From the NCBI GenBank assembly GCA_946894095.1, contig OX335647.2, forward strand, positions 12,728,001 to 12,792,000: a stretch of DNA of 64,000 nt, written 5' to 3'. Position numbers and translations under genes: made by a program. Under the pieces are notes generated by a model, which saw only the letters and a list, made by a program, of their open reading frames with translations, was not told the origin of the DNA and made no database searches. The DNA is from Incurvaria masculella (Eukaryota > Arthropoda > Insecta > Lepidoptera > Incurvariidae). Of the stretch, positions 30,846-42,736 are shown piece after piece (position 1 is the first letter of the stretch; every line of letters starts with the position of its first letter).

Positions 30846-32051
30846 ACAAGACATATTTTCAAGTGTGAAGTGAAAAAATGTATATCGAAAATGAAAATAA
30901 TCCTACGTCCTCCTTACTCCAAATTCGTTGTCAATATGGCAGAAAGGTATCCCGATTGCGTATCATTTTCCGGTGTAACGACAAGAAAATACGTGACTGT
31001 ACCTACCTTAACCTACCTGCTTACAGAAAATAACAGCCAACACGATAACCTCGATTCTATGTAGCCACATCGGCGACTTTCTATTTTAGCCATGCATGTA
31101 TAACACAACTACAAACAAGTATTGCAAACACTCGTATTGTGTTCGGATTCTAAAGAATTACAAGATATTTTTACAACACTTTTAAAACGAGACGTTAGTA
31201 TATTGAAATGTTATACGTTTTAAGCCGATTTAATTTTTTTTTAAATCTAATATCAGTATTCTGGACTAGTGGGATATATGATACATGATTCATATTTTTT
31301 AATATGAATTAGAATGTGTACTAAATGAAATAACTACGTACCTTAATCACAACTTAAAGAATGTACATTTCTGAGACGTATTTACATAAGAACCTTACTG
31401 TCTTGATGAAATGTTCCAAAAAATCGATATTTTACGAAAAAAATATTCGAAGGGCTTGGCGCTGAAGAGAACAAAAAGTACGAGAAAAATGTGCACTAAA
31501 CTTTAATATTCTTGTACCTGCAGACACTCTTGGATTCGTCAATGGGGAAGAAATTAAAACTCAAAGATCATTGTCTCACCTTAAAACGTCAAAACTGGCA
31601 TTCCTGTCAAGTTTGATTTACGAGTACTCCTCTGCTAGAATAAGGTTTAGAGGAAATAAAGAGGTTTTGTTTTTCATCAAACAAATTTAAATGTCATTCA
31701 TTGCCCAGCGCAAAGCATGGAATGAAAAATTCTAGGTTATGTTTTTGTGATATTTTATTTTCCACGACTTCTTGTGCTTAGCATGATATTTAAAACAATT
31801 TATTTTCCGAATAACATTTTACATAAAAAATTAGTCGTTTCAAATACATAACTTGAGTAAATAAAATTTTCAAATATATTCTGTTTTATTTTGTATGGTA
31901 TTTGACATCTAAGGTATTTGACAGATATTTTAGGTGAGCTCGCTTAGGCGTCACCTGTCGTGATAAAAAACCAGTTTTCTTCCCCATTTGTCCAGTTTAG
32001 ATTTAAAACATTGTATACAACAATGTCAACAACATAATATGCAAGTATGCA
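30846..32051. other. AT-rich sequence, nothing coding
   Basis: Contains the MITE end at 30964-31000. At 31949-31968 lies GCGTCACCTGTCGTGATAAA, whose reverse complement recurs with one change at the window end. Confidence 0.5.
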
Positions 32052-32246
32052 TATTAGCCTCGGTAGCCCAGTGGATCAATCAGATTATGACATGAAGTAC
32101 CATAAAAAATGTAAATAAATGGACTTTGAATTGGAACATAAGGAGGCACATAAGGAGTTCTCACGTGATGTGTTGGACTAGGTAGGTATATGGTATATAT
32201 AATGAAGAAGGTGTTGTATTATCTATCTATGTCCAGTTCTTAATAA
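32052..32246 (+). mobile_element. Degenerate SINE copy
   Basis: Head-like GCCTCGGTAGCCCAGTGG, tail-like GATGTGTTGGACTAGG, GAAGAAGGTGTTGTATTATC and CTATGTCCAGTTC. Much of the body is lost. Confidence 0.55.
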
Positions 32247-32913
32247 ATCTTCTCGAATTCAATTAAATTTGTACTTTTGGTTGTCTAGTTGGTATGACTA
32301 CACTAGTCGTTGTAAGGTAGGTACATAGCTTCCAACAAGAATTAACTCAACCTAATTGGCTTGATTGAACTCATTGTCGTAATTAAATTAAGGCCTTCTG
32401 CATGTTAAGAAATACATACAATCGACACAAGTAGCCTAGGTAGGTACGTCAAATTACACAGTTGCCTCTCTGTTTATTTAACATTTACATTTTCGAATCC
32501 GAACAAATTCGCAGTCGAGGCGAGCTGGTCAATGTTGCTGTCTATACCAATAACGTTAACAGAGCAATGGAGGTCATAAATTGGTTCAATAAAACTCTAT
32601 TTAAACATGTACCCGCCGATGGCAGGCCCGGGCCGGCCTGGAAACATGGTGGATATGATTAAATTGGAAACAACAATAACGGAGTTGTATAACATAATTT
32701 AATTGTGAAGATAATTCAATGAAGCTCCGTTCGAGGGGGAGTCTTTTGTTCGTTTAATTTAGCTCAATCTCGGGACAATCTGGAGCGGGCCCGTCTCCGT
32801 CACCGCCTCCCCCCACCATCCCACCCGCCCTGCGATCCACCATCTTCGTCTCTTCCATTTTCAACTAATGTAGAAAGCAAGAAACAATGTTTGAATTCAC
32901 GTTGGTCTTTCTG
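32247..32913. other. Mixed AT-rich and GC-rich sequence
   Basis: 32605-32640 and 32780-32840 are GC-rich patches (GGCAGGCCCGGGCCGGCCTG). Possibly regulatory; nothing decisive. Confidence 0.4.
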
Positions 32914-33069
32914 CGTGCACGAAAGGACCAAACATCAAAATCAACGTCAACGTATGATTAAACACGTCACTTTGAATGGACAGTAAGGAAGGAACTCCCT
33001 GCGGTTCACTAAAAGTGACGTGTTTGAATATTAATTAACTCAGGTGTATCTTCGTGCACTCGGGGCCAA
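32914..33069 (+). mobile_element. MITE, GTGCACGAAAGGAC family, copy 2
   Basis: GCGTGCACGAAAGGACC, ATCAAAATCAACGTCAACG, ATTAAACACGTCACTT, AAAAGTGACGTGTTTGAAT and CTTCGTGCACTCGGGGCC occur in order, as in the copies at 23829 and 56138. The AACACGTCACTT/AAGTGACGTGTT pair makes an internal hairpin. Confidence 0.8.
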
Positions 33070-33947
33070 ATTTTTCAGACGTCGTATAACTGGACGTTAG
33101 GTTTTTTTTACTTCATTTCATTATTTCTTGTGACTGTGAAATGCGTTTACGTCAAAATACACGTGTACCCCTAAACTATGTGTCGTGAGCATGGGTGCGA
33201 ATCATATAGCATAACCGCCGACTCTTTTACGATCGACTTATATGTCCATGCTTACGTAGACTCTAAAAACATGTGACAAAACTCTTAATTTGATTTGTCA
33301 AAAAAAAGTATTCTAATAAGTCTTTACCTGCGGTCATAATTTAAAGGAACAGCATCTAAAACACTGTCAAATTTAATTAAACCATGATTAAACTCTGGTT
33401 TTAAAAAAACGAAACGCATTTATTCAATCGTCTTCCGAAAAGATTATAATTATTTATTCAAATAATGCTTTCCCATCTTAGCATAAAATAATCCTCGTTG
33501 CATGTGCTAACAGCATGAGGCATGGGAAGACAAGCTCATAGCAATTAACTAATCCACTGGCGCGCCCCTCGAGGTTTACACCTGTCCGTGCGTTGAACTT
33601 TCAGAGTCGTGTCTCCGATTCCAGTCTGCGGTTAACATACAAAAATGCTCTAAAACTCATCACAAGCCACTCGATTTATTTTTTTAGATATACAAATGTA
33701 ATAAAAATGCGCTTACCATTAATAATCCTGTTAACCGCGTCCGGCCAATTGGGTAAAAAATATCAAAGCTCACAAGCTCCTCGCTCGCGGCACAAAAGCG
33801 CTTCGCCGCTACAAAGTAGCCACAGTTTTTTCAACTTCACAAAAAAATAGAGCGAAATGGTTTCACACTCAACGAATTCTTCAGTTTCACAGATCTCACT
33901 CAATCAGTCATTATTTTGTTAATAGCGCAACACTGAGCACAGCACTG
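33070..33947. other. AT-rich sequence, nothing recognised
   Basis: No gene or repeat boundary identified. Confidence 0.5.
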
Positions 33948-34200
33948 ATAAGGTTTGGTGTGTAAATCCTCTTCTTGCAAGTTTGAGCGGTGCGGTGGCG
34001 CGGCGTACGCGGGCGGGAGCGGGGGAGGCGCGGGGGCGACGCGTCGAGTGTCGAGCTGCACGCGCGGCCGGACTCGCACCACGCTGGCGACTGGCGCGCG
34101 CCGTGAAGTTGCCGCGGGTGTGTTGCGGCGCGCGCCCGCGGGCGGCGGCGGCGCTGCTGTGCCTCCGACTCTAACGTGCGGACTCTACCAACAACGTTCG
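33948..34200. promoter_or_regulatory. CpG-rich island, possible promoter or first exon
   Basis: About 200 bp dense in CG (GGCGCGGCGTACGCGGGCGG, GCGACGCGTCGAGTGTCGAG, CGGCGCGCGCCCGCGGGCGG) in AT-rich DNA. Both strands are open, which is a composition effect. No start codon or domain can be defended. Confidence 0.4.
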
Positions 34201-35040
34201 GAAAATTTGGTATACGCTCTGCCTTGAAAGGGTCGGAGATAAAATGATATTTGTTGCACTAATATTGTAAGGAGAATTTAAAATGATGTTTTTAACTTTT
34301 AAGTGAATACAAGTCGATATATTTGCGAGCTCTTTTCTCTACCTACTACATATTATAATTTTATTAACAGAAGAAATAAGTTCAGTTACACCTATTTTTG
34401 AAATTAGCGCTCATAGTGGTATTAAAATGCACTTGTAAATTACGGATACCTTTTTTAATTCGACCTATAAACAAATAGGTTTTAATCTTTTCAGAGATTC
34501 CGAATGTAGAGCAAAGAATGTTGTCATTATTTAGTTTCGACTTATATGGATTTGAAATAAATCTGGTTTCTAAGCTAGGCTATGTTTGGTAGGAGACTAG
34601 ATTAATTTAAGTAATCAAAATTTTAAAAGTCAAGCCTTCAATACTCGTTAAAATAAACAAATAGATGGAATAGTATGCCCGTGAAATTGAAAAGCGTTGG
34701 AAGAGCCATATAAGGTGAAGTAGGATACGGCGGGATGGGTACGGAATATTGTTGTGGTTCCGTGTGTAAACCCAATCCTAGCTTTATTTTATAATAACTA
34801 TGTTAAAATTTAGCGGGGAAGGGGGTAGGTTTTTATTATTATTATTATTTTCAGACAAGTTTCATCCGACTCTATTATAATAAAATTGTTACAAAGTAGT
34901 TTCGTAAATGGTCGCAACGTAACTAAACAGCAAAGTCAATATCCTCTAAAAAAAGGTATTCTTAAATTCGGGTCCATGGACCTCTTGGAGGTCCGTCGCT
35001 TGAGTACTGGAGGTCCATGTTAATATGATGGCGATAAATA
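34201..35040. other. AT-rich sequence, nothing recognised
   Basis: Includes a short (ATT)n run near 34838. Confidence 0.5.
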
Positions 35041-35142
35041 GTGCGCTCTCATAAAGGGAATGTCCTGGCATGGCACCTGATTCCTTTGGGAATGCAGTGT
35101 GTTGGGCTAATATCGTAGTGTGGTATTAGCCACTCATTTCGT
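35041..35142 (+). mobile_element. SINE tail fragment
   Basis: CATAAAGGGAATGTCCTGGC, ATGGCACCTGATTCC, TGTGTTGGGCTAATATC and GTGTGGTATTAGCCA match the SINE tail. Confidence 0.8.
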
Positions 35143-35440
35143 TTGGAAGGGTTCCGTAAAATATTTGGAATTTCACAAGGGGCTACGACTACAAAAATAT
35201 TAAGAAACCCTGCTCTCGAACAGTTAAGTAGATTTGAAATAATAAATTTTGTTATAATATAATTCATTTAAGTCGTTTTATATTTTTACGTTATAACGGA
35301 GCCCACGCTGGCGAAGTCCGAGTCGCACTTGGCAGTTTCTGTTCGTAAGTTGGGAACAACACGAGCGGCGATATTTAACGTCGCTTCGACTTGATTTACG
35401 CAGCACTTATATTTGAGACTTAGCATATTTATTGTCGAAT
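35143..35440. other. No feature recognised
   Basis: Nothing identified. Confidence 0.45.
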
Positions 35441-35600
35441 TTATTTCACGTAATGACTCTCCCGCGGGAGTGCTTCCTCCCTCCCCCCTCCACCCCCGCG
35501 GCGCTCCACCCCCCACCTCCCGCCGCCCGCCGCCCGCCGCCCCACACCTCACATGACTTGCACATCCTCTTACCACCCGCTAGATGGCTCGAGTGGCGAG
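35441..35600. other. C-rich island
   Basis: Strong strand bias: long CCC runs and CCGCCGCCCGCCGCCCGCC on the plus strand, hence G-runs on the minus strand. Possible promoter element or quadruplex; no gene signal. Confidence 0.45.
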
Positions 35601-35840
35601 TTTTAGGAAATTTAAGATCATTTTAGGATTTTTTATAACGGCACGGGCGTAAGTATTTAAATTTTTTCTACTCTATTTTTTCAGTATGTTATCTATCGGT
35701 GTGTAATAATGACATAATAAATATTTATTTTAGCTTCCTAGGAATCAAGAACATAAACTAAGATAAAATAGTTCGCCCATTTGTTTATTTCTATCTCCTC
35801 TACCTTTCTCTACAATGGCATACATTTAAAAAAGAAAACC

Positions 35841-36096
35841 CGGCCAAGTGTGAGTCAGTCTCGCACAAGAAGGGTTCCGTACCGTTGTACAAGATTTAAC
35901 CCAAAAAATCACGTTTCTTGTATGGTTAATTTTGATTTTATTTTAGTATTTACTATTTAATTTTATAGAGGCAATTAATATACATGATCCGTGAACATTT
36001 TAACTGTCTACCTATTACGTTAGATGAGATACAGCCCGCTAACAGAAGAAAGAACGGACGGACGGACGCTTGCGACCTTCGCATACGGAACCCTAA
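35841..36096 (-). mobile_element. GGGTTCCGTACCC repeat, minus strand copy
   Basis: Begins CGGCCAAGTGTGAGTCAG and AGGGTTCCGTACCGTTGTAC and ends GGACGGACGGACGC and TACGGAACCCT. This is the reverse complement of the family seen at 43794. No coding capacity. Confidence 0.8.
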
Positions 36097-36354
36097 AAAC
36101 ATTATGTTCAGAAGTGCCTTATTAGCATTCTTTTGAATCTGATGTTTTTACAGTCGGCGCTTTAACGAGGAGAAACCAAGTCAAAAACAGAAACCGACAT
36201 GTGTAAAAAGAGAATTAAATGTATTGAAAAGAAATCGATAACATTTTATGCAATATTCAGTTCTCATTGTGGATTCTACTCGACGACCAAACCGAAAGAC
36301 ATTCAAAACCCGTTATTAAAATTCTACCATTGAATAAATTTATGAGGCTATCTC
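36097..36354. other. No feature recognised
   Basis: Nothing identified. Confidence 0.45.
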
Positions 36355-36600
36355 GCGCGTCTCCGTCGCACGCGCGCAGCTCCGGTGGCGCGGAGCGAGA
36401 CGGCACACTGACGAGTTCATAAACTTGCTAATATGAAAGTATAAAATAACATGTACCCGGAGGATTTTAAATTGAAATTCTCGTTCAACGTGAACATTGA
36501 ATTAAGTTGAGATTGGTCTAAGTATATAAGAGTATGTAAAGCGCACTTGTAGTGTATTTGTAAATCATAATTATAAGTGAAGTAATCATAAAAGTAAGTG
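36355..36600 (+). promoter_or_regulatory. Small GC island followed by a TATA-like box
   Basis: 36358-36415 is CG-rich (TCTCGCGCGTCTCCGTCGCA, GGTGGCGCGGAGCGAGACGG). About 110 bp later AGTATATAAGAGTATG (about 36518) could serve as a TATA box. Weak evidence for a promoter. Confidence 0.25.
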
Positions 36601-36919
36601 GTTAATTATTTTGTGAATCGTAAAGTATGTATAGTTGTCCATGGCCACGTAAGTAAGGTTAATTTAAGCTTAAGACGTTGAACTTCGGGCTAAGATCTAT
36701 GGTTTAGCGTCACTCCTAGTTGTAGCTATGATCATGACATGAAAGTCAGTTGGTCACCGTGGGAGTGTCATTATTTGGCAGCCAGCACGGTAATTCCATG
36801 CCAGCCAGGGTTAGTTTGTCTCATGAAAATATGGTGACCCGTTAGATATTGACAAATTCAATACGATAAGGGCAACATCTAACTTATGGCTTAACGTTAC
36901 ATTAGACTGAATAGGAAAG

Positions 36920-37012
36920 TTCTTCCAATGCCGCTTGGACCATGTTACATCTAATGCGATGGGAGCAACCCGGGCAGGCTCACCCTACCACAGTAAGTAG
37001 TGAAGGAGACTA
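36920..37012 (-). mobile_element. SINE fragment, minus strand
   Basis: CAATGCCGCTTGGACCATG, CATCTAATGCGATGGGAGCA and CCCGGGCAGGCTCACCCTAC are the reverse of the SINE middle (GATGGTCGAAGCGGCAATG order). It ends where the minisatellite begins. Confidence 0.55.
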
Positions 37013-37014
37013 AG

Positions 37015-37598
37015 GCTGAGATAAATAGTCGCAACTGAAACTAGGTTGATGTAAATGGTCGCAATACAAACTACGAGTAGGTTGATGTAAATAGTCGCAA
37101 CTGAAACTAGGTTGATGTAAATGGTCGCAATACAAACTACGAGTAGGTTGATGTAAATAGTCGCAACTGAAACTAGGTTGATGTAAATGGTCGCAATACA
37201 AACTACGAGTAGGTTGATGTAAATAGTCGCAACTGAAACTAGGTTGATGTAAATGGTCGCAATACAAACTACGAGTAGGTTGATGTAAATAGTCGCAACT
37301 GAAACTAGGTTGATGTAAATGGTCGCAATACAAACTACGAGTAGGTTGATGTAAATAGTCGAAACTGAAACTAGGTCGAGGTAAGTAGTCGCAACTGAAA
37401 CTAGGTTGATGTAAATGGTCGCAATACAAACTACGAGTAGGTTGATGTAAATAGTCGAAACTGAAACTAGGTCGAGGTAAGTAGTCGCAACTGAAACTAG
37501 GTTGATGTAAATGGTCGCAATACAAACTACGAGTAGGTTGATGTAAATAGTCGAAACTGAAACTAGGTCGAGGTAAGTAGTCGCAACTGAAACTAGGG
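37015..37598. repeat. Minisatellite of 30- and 36-bp subunits (66- and 96-bp higher units)
   Basis: Two related subunits: 36 bp with GTCGCAATACAAACTACGAG and 30 bp with AGTCGCAACTGAAACTAGG. CTACGAGTAG falls at 37071, 37137, 37203, 37269 and 37335 (66-bp steps), then 37431 and 37527 (96-bp steps, where an extra 30-bp subunit with AGGTCGAGGTAAG is inserted). Because all periods are multiples of three, one minus-strand frame (37010-37606) stays open and would read as repeats of SFSCDYLPRP, SFSFDYLHQP and TRSLYCDHLHQP. I regard this as a satellite, not a gene. Confidence 0.95.
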
Positions 37599-37606
37599 CT
37601 GACCAA

Positions 37607-39366
37607 AAGTAATACTTACTGGGGTGTCAGAAGTGTCATTACGTCCATGCCAAATAGGTCAAAATGACGTTAGAAAGTTCTAATTTTGGGTAGTTTTAGT
37701 CCCAGTTTAGATGGTTTATGTCCAACTTAATATGAAAGAAACTTGCTTCACAAATGGCTTGTTCTTACGCAGGCAGGCAACTCTACCATACTCGCGTGTC
37801 GCCGCCCGACGCGCGCCGCCGCTCAACCGTCGTCGGTCGCAGTAAAAGTTGTTTGACTCGTTTGCACCGGGTTAGCTTTTACAAATGTGAAATGCGACCC
37901 TTTACTGGTTTTGATCGTTTTTTCATTTTAGTCGTTGCTCTTACATGCAACAATGTACAGGCTGAAATGATATGATAAAAAAATCTGACCACTTACAAAA
38001 TAATTGGATTTAAAATATAAAAAAAACCTATATGTACCTATATAAACCTCAGTTCTATACGTGTTTTGGACGTTTCATGAAACACATTAAATCATAACGA
38101 AGTCCATAATAATGTCCGTGTTGTTGTTAAAATAAGTTTAGATAAATGGCTGTATTTTCTGTTCGCAATATAAATGAGCAGTAATCATGCAACCTCGATA
38201 TGATCACTATATTCCTACAACAAGTACCGAGTACGAGTGCCAGTGCAGTAGTCGCGGCCATAGGTACTTATATCCCCACTTCTGCTAGATAGTATTGGAG
38301 GTAGGTATGGTATCACAGAATAACTAATACATAGTAATGGTATGTTCCGGTTAGTAAAAACTTAGTCGTATTCAGAGAGGAACTGTCAAAACTTGGCACG
38401 AGGATAGCACCGGATCAACCAGAGTTTTGAAATTTGCAAACATGTGTCTAAGAGCTGATACTTTAAGCCTAAACAAAAAACTTTAAGGCTTAAATTAAAA
38501 ACAAGGTTTTAGAACGAGGAAAATAATTGAAGCATTATTTTTTGAAAACCTTGAGGCTTTCAACGTCAGTAATATAGGTTCACATGAAAATGTTTAAATA
38601 ATTTTAACGTTTTTTACGCTTGTTTTATGAAGGTTTGATTTTAAGTTTATTTCCGTTACAATACATGTAATTTCATATCTTTTATTAATGATGCCTGCAT
38701 TCACATTTCTAACGTTCATACCTCGATATTCTACATGAATAAACCATTTAGATCACATGCGTCGCTTGGAAATAGTTCGTAACGTTTTCTGGCACGGAGC
38801 CAATTACATGAACCGGTTGCAGGGACTTGCGTAAATTGAATATGAAGCAATATTTACTTTTTGCACCAAACGAGTGTACAGTCGTTTTTTTTATGAAAAT
38901 ACGATGCATGTTGAATCGACCGTAAAAATTATATGCACATAAATTTAATAGAAATTGTTTACTACTAACTAGCAAACCTATCATGTTAAATTTTACGTAC
39001 CTAAGTATGTAAGTTTTGTTTTCGATGCAAGCATCATAAAGGTAAATCAGCCCTCAATTCTTCCATTGATTAATTTTGCTTGTTCCTTGCCAAGAATGTT
39101 GTCTTCGATGACAGGGCCTAATAGCTTATGGAGTCCGTAATACTGAAAAGGTAAGGACATGCCCTTTCTCACAATTCTGTCGCCTGTTACGGTATTCCGA
39201 AATTCCGTCTTTTTTTAGGTTTTTTTTTTGTTTATTTATTTGAAAATCGAGCAGCCTAAACTGATGTGTTCATGTCTGGGTTCACTGGTGCTTTGTTATT
39301 ACGGTTACTTTAGTTTAGTGTTTTTTTATAATAATTCTTGCACGGTTTTACCACACAATTGGTTAT
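37607..39366. other. AT-rich sequence, nothing coding
   Basis: A fragment at 38369-38430 (GTCGTATTCAGAGAGGAACT, TGTCAAAACTTGGCACGAGG) matches the end of the TIR element at 57794. A GC patch with CG lies at 37798-37835. Confidence 0.5.
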
Positions 39367-39980
39367 TAACCGACTTCAAAAAAAGGAGGAGGTTATCAAT
39401 TCGTCTGTATGTTTTTTTTTTGTTTTTTTTTATGTTTGTTACCTCATAACTTTTGCTTGGGTGAACCGATTTTGATGATTATTTTTTTAAATGATAGCTA
39501 GTGCTTTTCAAGTGGTCGCATTTTAATTTGGTTAAGTTTTGACAATGATTTCCATGAGAAAATCATAAAAGTCTTAAATTTGTATTAAGATGTGCGCGAC
39601 AAATGGACGAATAACTCAATATAACGCCAACCGATTTCGGTGATTCTTTTTTTATTGGAAAGGACGTGTACTAATTAGTAAGTGTACTTCAGATTCACTA
39701 AAAATAAACAAATAAAATAAAAATTAACAAAAAAATAATCGACTTCAAAGAAAAAGCACTAAAAAGTAAAAAATAATTTCCATTTTTGTAGTTACGATTT
39801 TTGTTATTTTTTGAGTCGGTGTCAGCCAAGGTTAGGTTAGGTTAGGTTAGGTTAGGTTAGGTTCTCTTGATTGGCGCAGCGCGTGCCCGGCTGACGCCGA
39901 CTCAAAAAATAACAGAAATCGTAACTACAAAAATGGAAATTATTTTTTACTTTTTAGTGCTTTTTCTTTGAAGTCGGTTA
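39367..39980. mobile_element. AACCGACTTC-ended foldback element with a TTAGG core
   Basis: Starts TAACCGACTTCAAAAAAAGG and ends CTTTTTCTTTGAAGTCGGTT. An inner pair of arms (CGACTTCAAAGAAAAAGCAC, GTAGTTACGATTTTTGTTAT, TGAGTCGGTGTCAGCC) is inverted after a short loop (GGCTGACGCCGACTCA). The inner half is the same family as 4508-4926. The first half (GTTACCTCATAACTTTTGCT, GGGTGAACCGATTTTGATGA) I recall as a very common lepidopteran repeat. No coding capacity. Confidence 0.8.
39830..39863 (+). repeat. Interstitial (GGTTA)n telomere-like run
   Basis: Six to seven copies of GGTTA lie in the loop of the foldback element. The related element at 4508 has only CCAAGGTTCTCTTGA there, so the run expanded inside this copy. 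Confidence 0.95.
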
Positions 39981-42239
39981 TTTTTTTTGTTAATTTTTTT
40001 TTGTGGCGCATTATTAGCCAGAGACTTTTGTTGCTCCATTTATGTTGTATGGAAGGGCCTGTCCTTACGTAGTAATATATATGTCAATGTATGGAGTAGG
40101 CTTGTATAAATGACTACATAAACGTTACCCAGTCGTTATCTGTTGAAATGTTGGCACGAGCCACTTGCACGCTTGCATCAATTTCAACTGGAAAATATGC
40201 TTTTGCCTAATGGCTGAACGTAGCTTAGCTTTTTGGTTTAAATCAATCTTGACGTATTGTTAGGATAGGAATTAGGATAGGAAAACATTAGAACGTGGGC
40301 CGTAGCCCAATAATAATACTCTAAACTTATGGATATAAATATATTCGAGTAAAATGCTAAAAAAAATATAAACCGATGATGTATTACATTTCCCGATAAA
40401 AGCGATAATTTAAATATTTTTTTTTATTGTTTGAAAACAAAATTTCAATGAAGGAGCTTTTGGTACAGTTTCAAGATCAGTTTTGGTTTGGTTCAGAAAG
40501 GTACCAGCAGACACATTGAAAGCTTTATGTTCATTCGTTCAACGAGCCGCCTAGTCATCTGATCTAATGCTGCCTTTGACGCCGACACACATGAATTACG
40601 TTCGTCGGGACGGATCGTAATTCTGATTTTTTTATTTCAATTTAATGTCAAGGTTTTTTTATATTTTTTATATTATTATAAATATAAATTATAAAACCGT
40701 AATCTGTCAACACCAGTGCCCACATCTGTGTCAAATATGGAAGTGTTGGCTAAGCCATTCCCGCAAACAATTTTGTTCATCCAGTAAATGATGCGTACCT
40801 GTAAATGTAAAACTTTTTTTATAAATCAGTTTTCGGTGTATGTTTGATTATCTCAATTACTCGTATTCAACCCGTATATCTGATTTTCTGATGCGTTTAA
40901 TTCACCGTTTCAACACTTACAATGGCAATAACAAAACATTGCATTATGATGTATTCATAAATTACAAAATTCGAAATCTACTATTTGAACACATTATTTT
41001 GAAGTAAGTAAAGTAAATTAGTTGTCACCCATTTAAAAGGCTTTCTTGTACCCAAGTTACTCAAACTTAGTCAAGATACTAAAAAAAAATAGGGACAAGT
41101 GTATGTTAACAAGAGCAGAAAAGTTAGTTTCACTGACTATTCATGTTCATTTCATGTTCAGTCATGGTGACAAAAAAAAAAACCGGTGACTTCGGGTAGG
41201 CATATATTTTTAGGTAGTTTTTTAAGTTGCTAAATATTCATCGAGCCATTTCAAGGTTATCCATTTGTGACCGGACAACGTGTATTTATAATATAAAACA
41301 ATATAATAACAATAAGAGCAATCAACATAATTGCTGATATTTAAACCTTTCAAATAATGATAGGCAGAACGATCAGCCCTGTACCACAAATTACTCAATA
41401 GTGGAGCTATGCTGCGAACATTACATTGTGTTAATAGTGCTTTGTTAAATCTTTATTTTACGGTTGAAGGGTCCACTTCGCCTGCCTAATGCTTGGGTTC
41501 AACAGTTTTCTATTTCTCACTCTTCCGCAGTTGGACGCTACGGGACTATTACAAATTCTTACATAATATATTATTTAAGTCTTCTTATAGTTTATTTTAG
41601 TAAAGAACAAATTATGCAGCTTGCAATAAAACTTCTACTAACTTATACAAACTGGCAAGAAGCTGGTAATAACTTGGTTAACTTAAGTAAATATAATTTT
41701 TCGTACTTAGCAGGTACGTCGCTTATTTCAAGGAATGTGATATAATCGGCCGTGAAGTTGTACAAAAAGTTTATTTACTTACATAAGTCAATCTAGGACT
41801 CACTCTAGCGTCTGAAGCCAAATACGAATTTGGTCATGATGGAAATATGTTTGAATGTTCAATCTTTGCAGTCAATGTCCGCAACGCAGATGAAGCGTTA
41901 AATAATTGTATGTAGTTATAATCTTAAACACAGTGTTAGCAGGAGGTATTGATTACAGGAGAAGGGTCTGTAGGAGAATTCCAAATTTTGTGTATACAGC
42001 AGGTGGCGAAATTGGTAGACGCAATACCCGCGAATGGTATGTTTTGCTGGTTCAGCTCCAGCCTTGCATTCGTAAAGTATTTCTATTTACTGGGCTCTTT
42101 CTTTAATTAATGTGTCCTTACTTCACGCTCGATTATACATACATACATGTCCCACAACTCGGTTAACTGTTTATGAAAACTGAAACGTAGTCGGAGAACC
42201 GCGGAAGGACGTCGCTTCAAAAACGTCCTCAAAGTATCT
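39981..42239. other. AT-rich sequence, nothing recognised
   Basis: GGGCCTGTCCTTAC at about 40053 is the near-inverse of GTAAGGACATGCCC at about 39152, on the other side of the foldback element; the two could be ends of an older MITE. No gene. Confidence 0.4.
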
Positions 42240-42470
42240 TCGGAAAACGTTCCGGGGATAAATGGCAGCGGCAGGGCGGGGGTGTGAGGCGGAGGAGGGG
42301 CCGGCGGGGGTGGAATTGATCGTGCAATTGGAGTTGTTCGCTGGGCCGATTACTATCGCTTCTTAATTACCAACGGGCACGCGAGCCCGCTCGCTCTCCG
42401 GCCCGGGCCGCGGCGCGCGGCGTGGCGGCGGCGCGGCGCGTTGCTTCCTGTCTAGATCCCACGCCTAGAT
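42240..42470. promoter_or_regulatory. GC-rich island
   Basis: Two GC-rich blocks (GGGCGGGGGTGTGAGGCGGA and GGCCCGGGCCGCGGCGCGCG) flank a less GC-rich stretch (ATTGATCGTGCAATTGGAGT, GGCCGATTACTATCGC). The arrangement resembles a conserved regulatory block or promoter; not provable here. Confidence 0.3.
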
Positions 42471-42736
42471 ATACCTTGATTAGTTGTGTCGGTGCAGATC
42501 ACGACTCGATCGATTCTGACAACTTGCCGATGTCATTGGGGAGTTTATTTTTAATTCCATGCAAAATCTACTTGGTGATATCTAACTCAATTATTAGTCA
42601 ACACGAAATGACTGGACATAAAAGTGACTCTACCTGCCGTTGACCTAATTATGGGTTTGTATAATATATAGAGTGTTGCAACGGCCACTCTAGCGTAATC
42701 TCCACATTTTTACAAGACAAGAAAGTATTTTTTCTA
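42471..42736. other. No feature recognised
   Basis: Nothing identified. Confidence 0.45.

Noticed and set aside
33955..34227. Gly/Ala/Arg-rich frames in the CpG island
   Set aside because: Two phases are open together; base composition explains them.
37010..37606. 198-codon repeat protein on the minus strand
   Set aside because: Openness follows from periods divisible by three; codon use and context give no support. Kept as a finding only.
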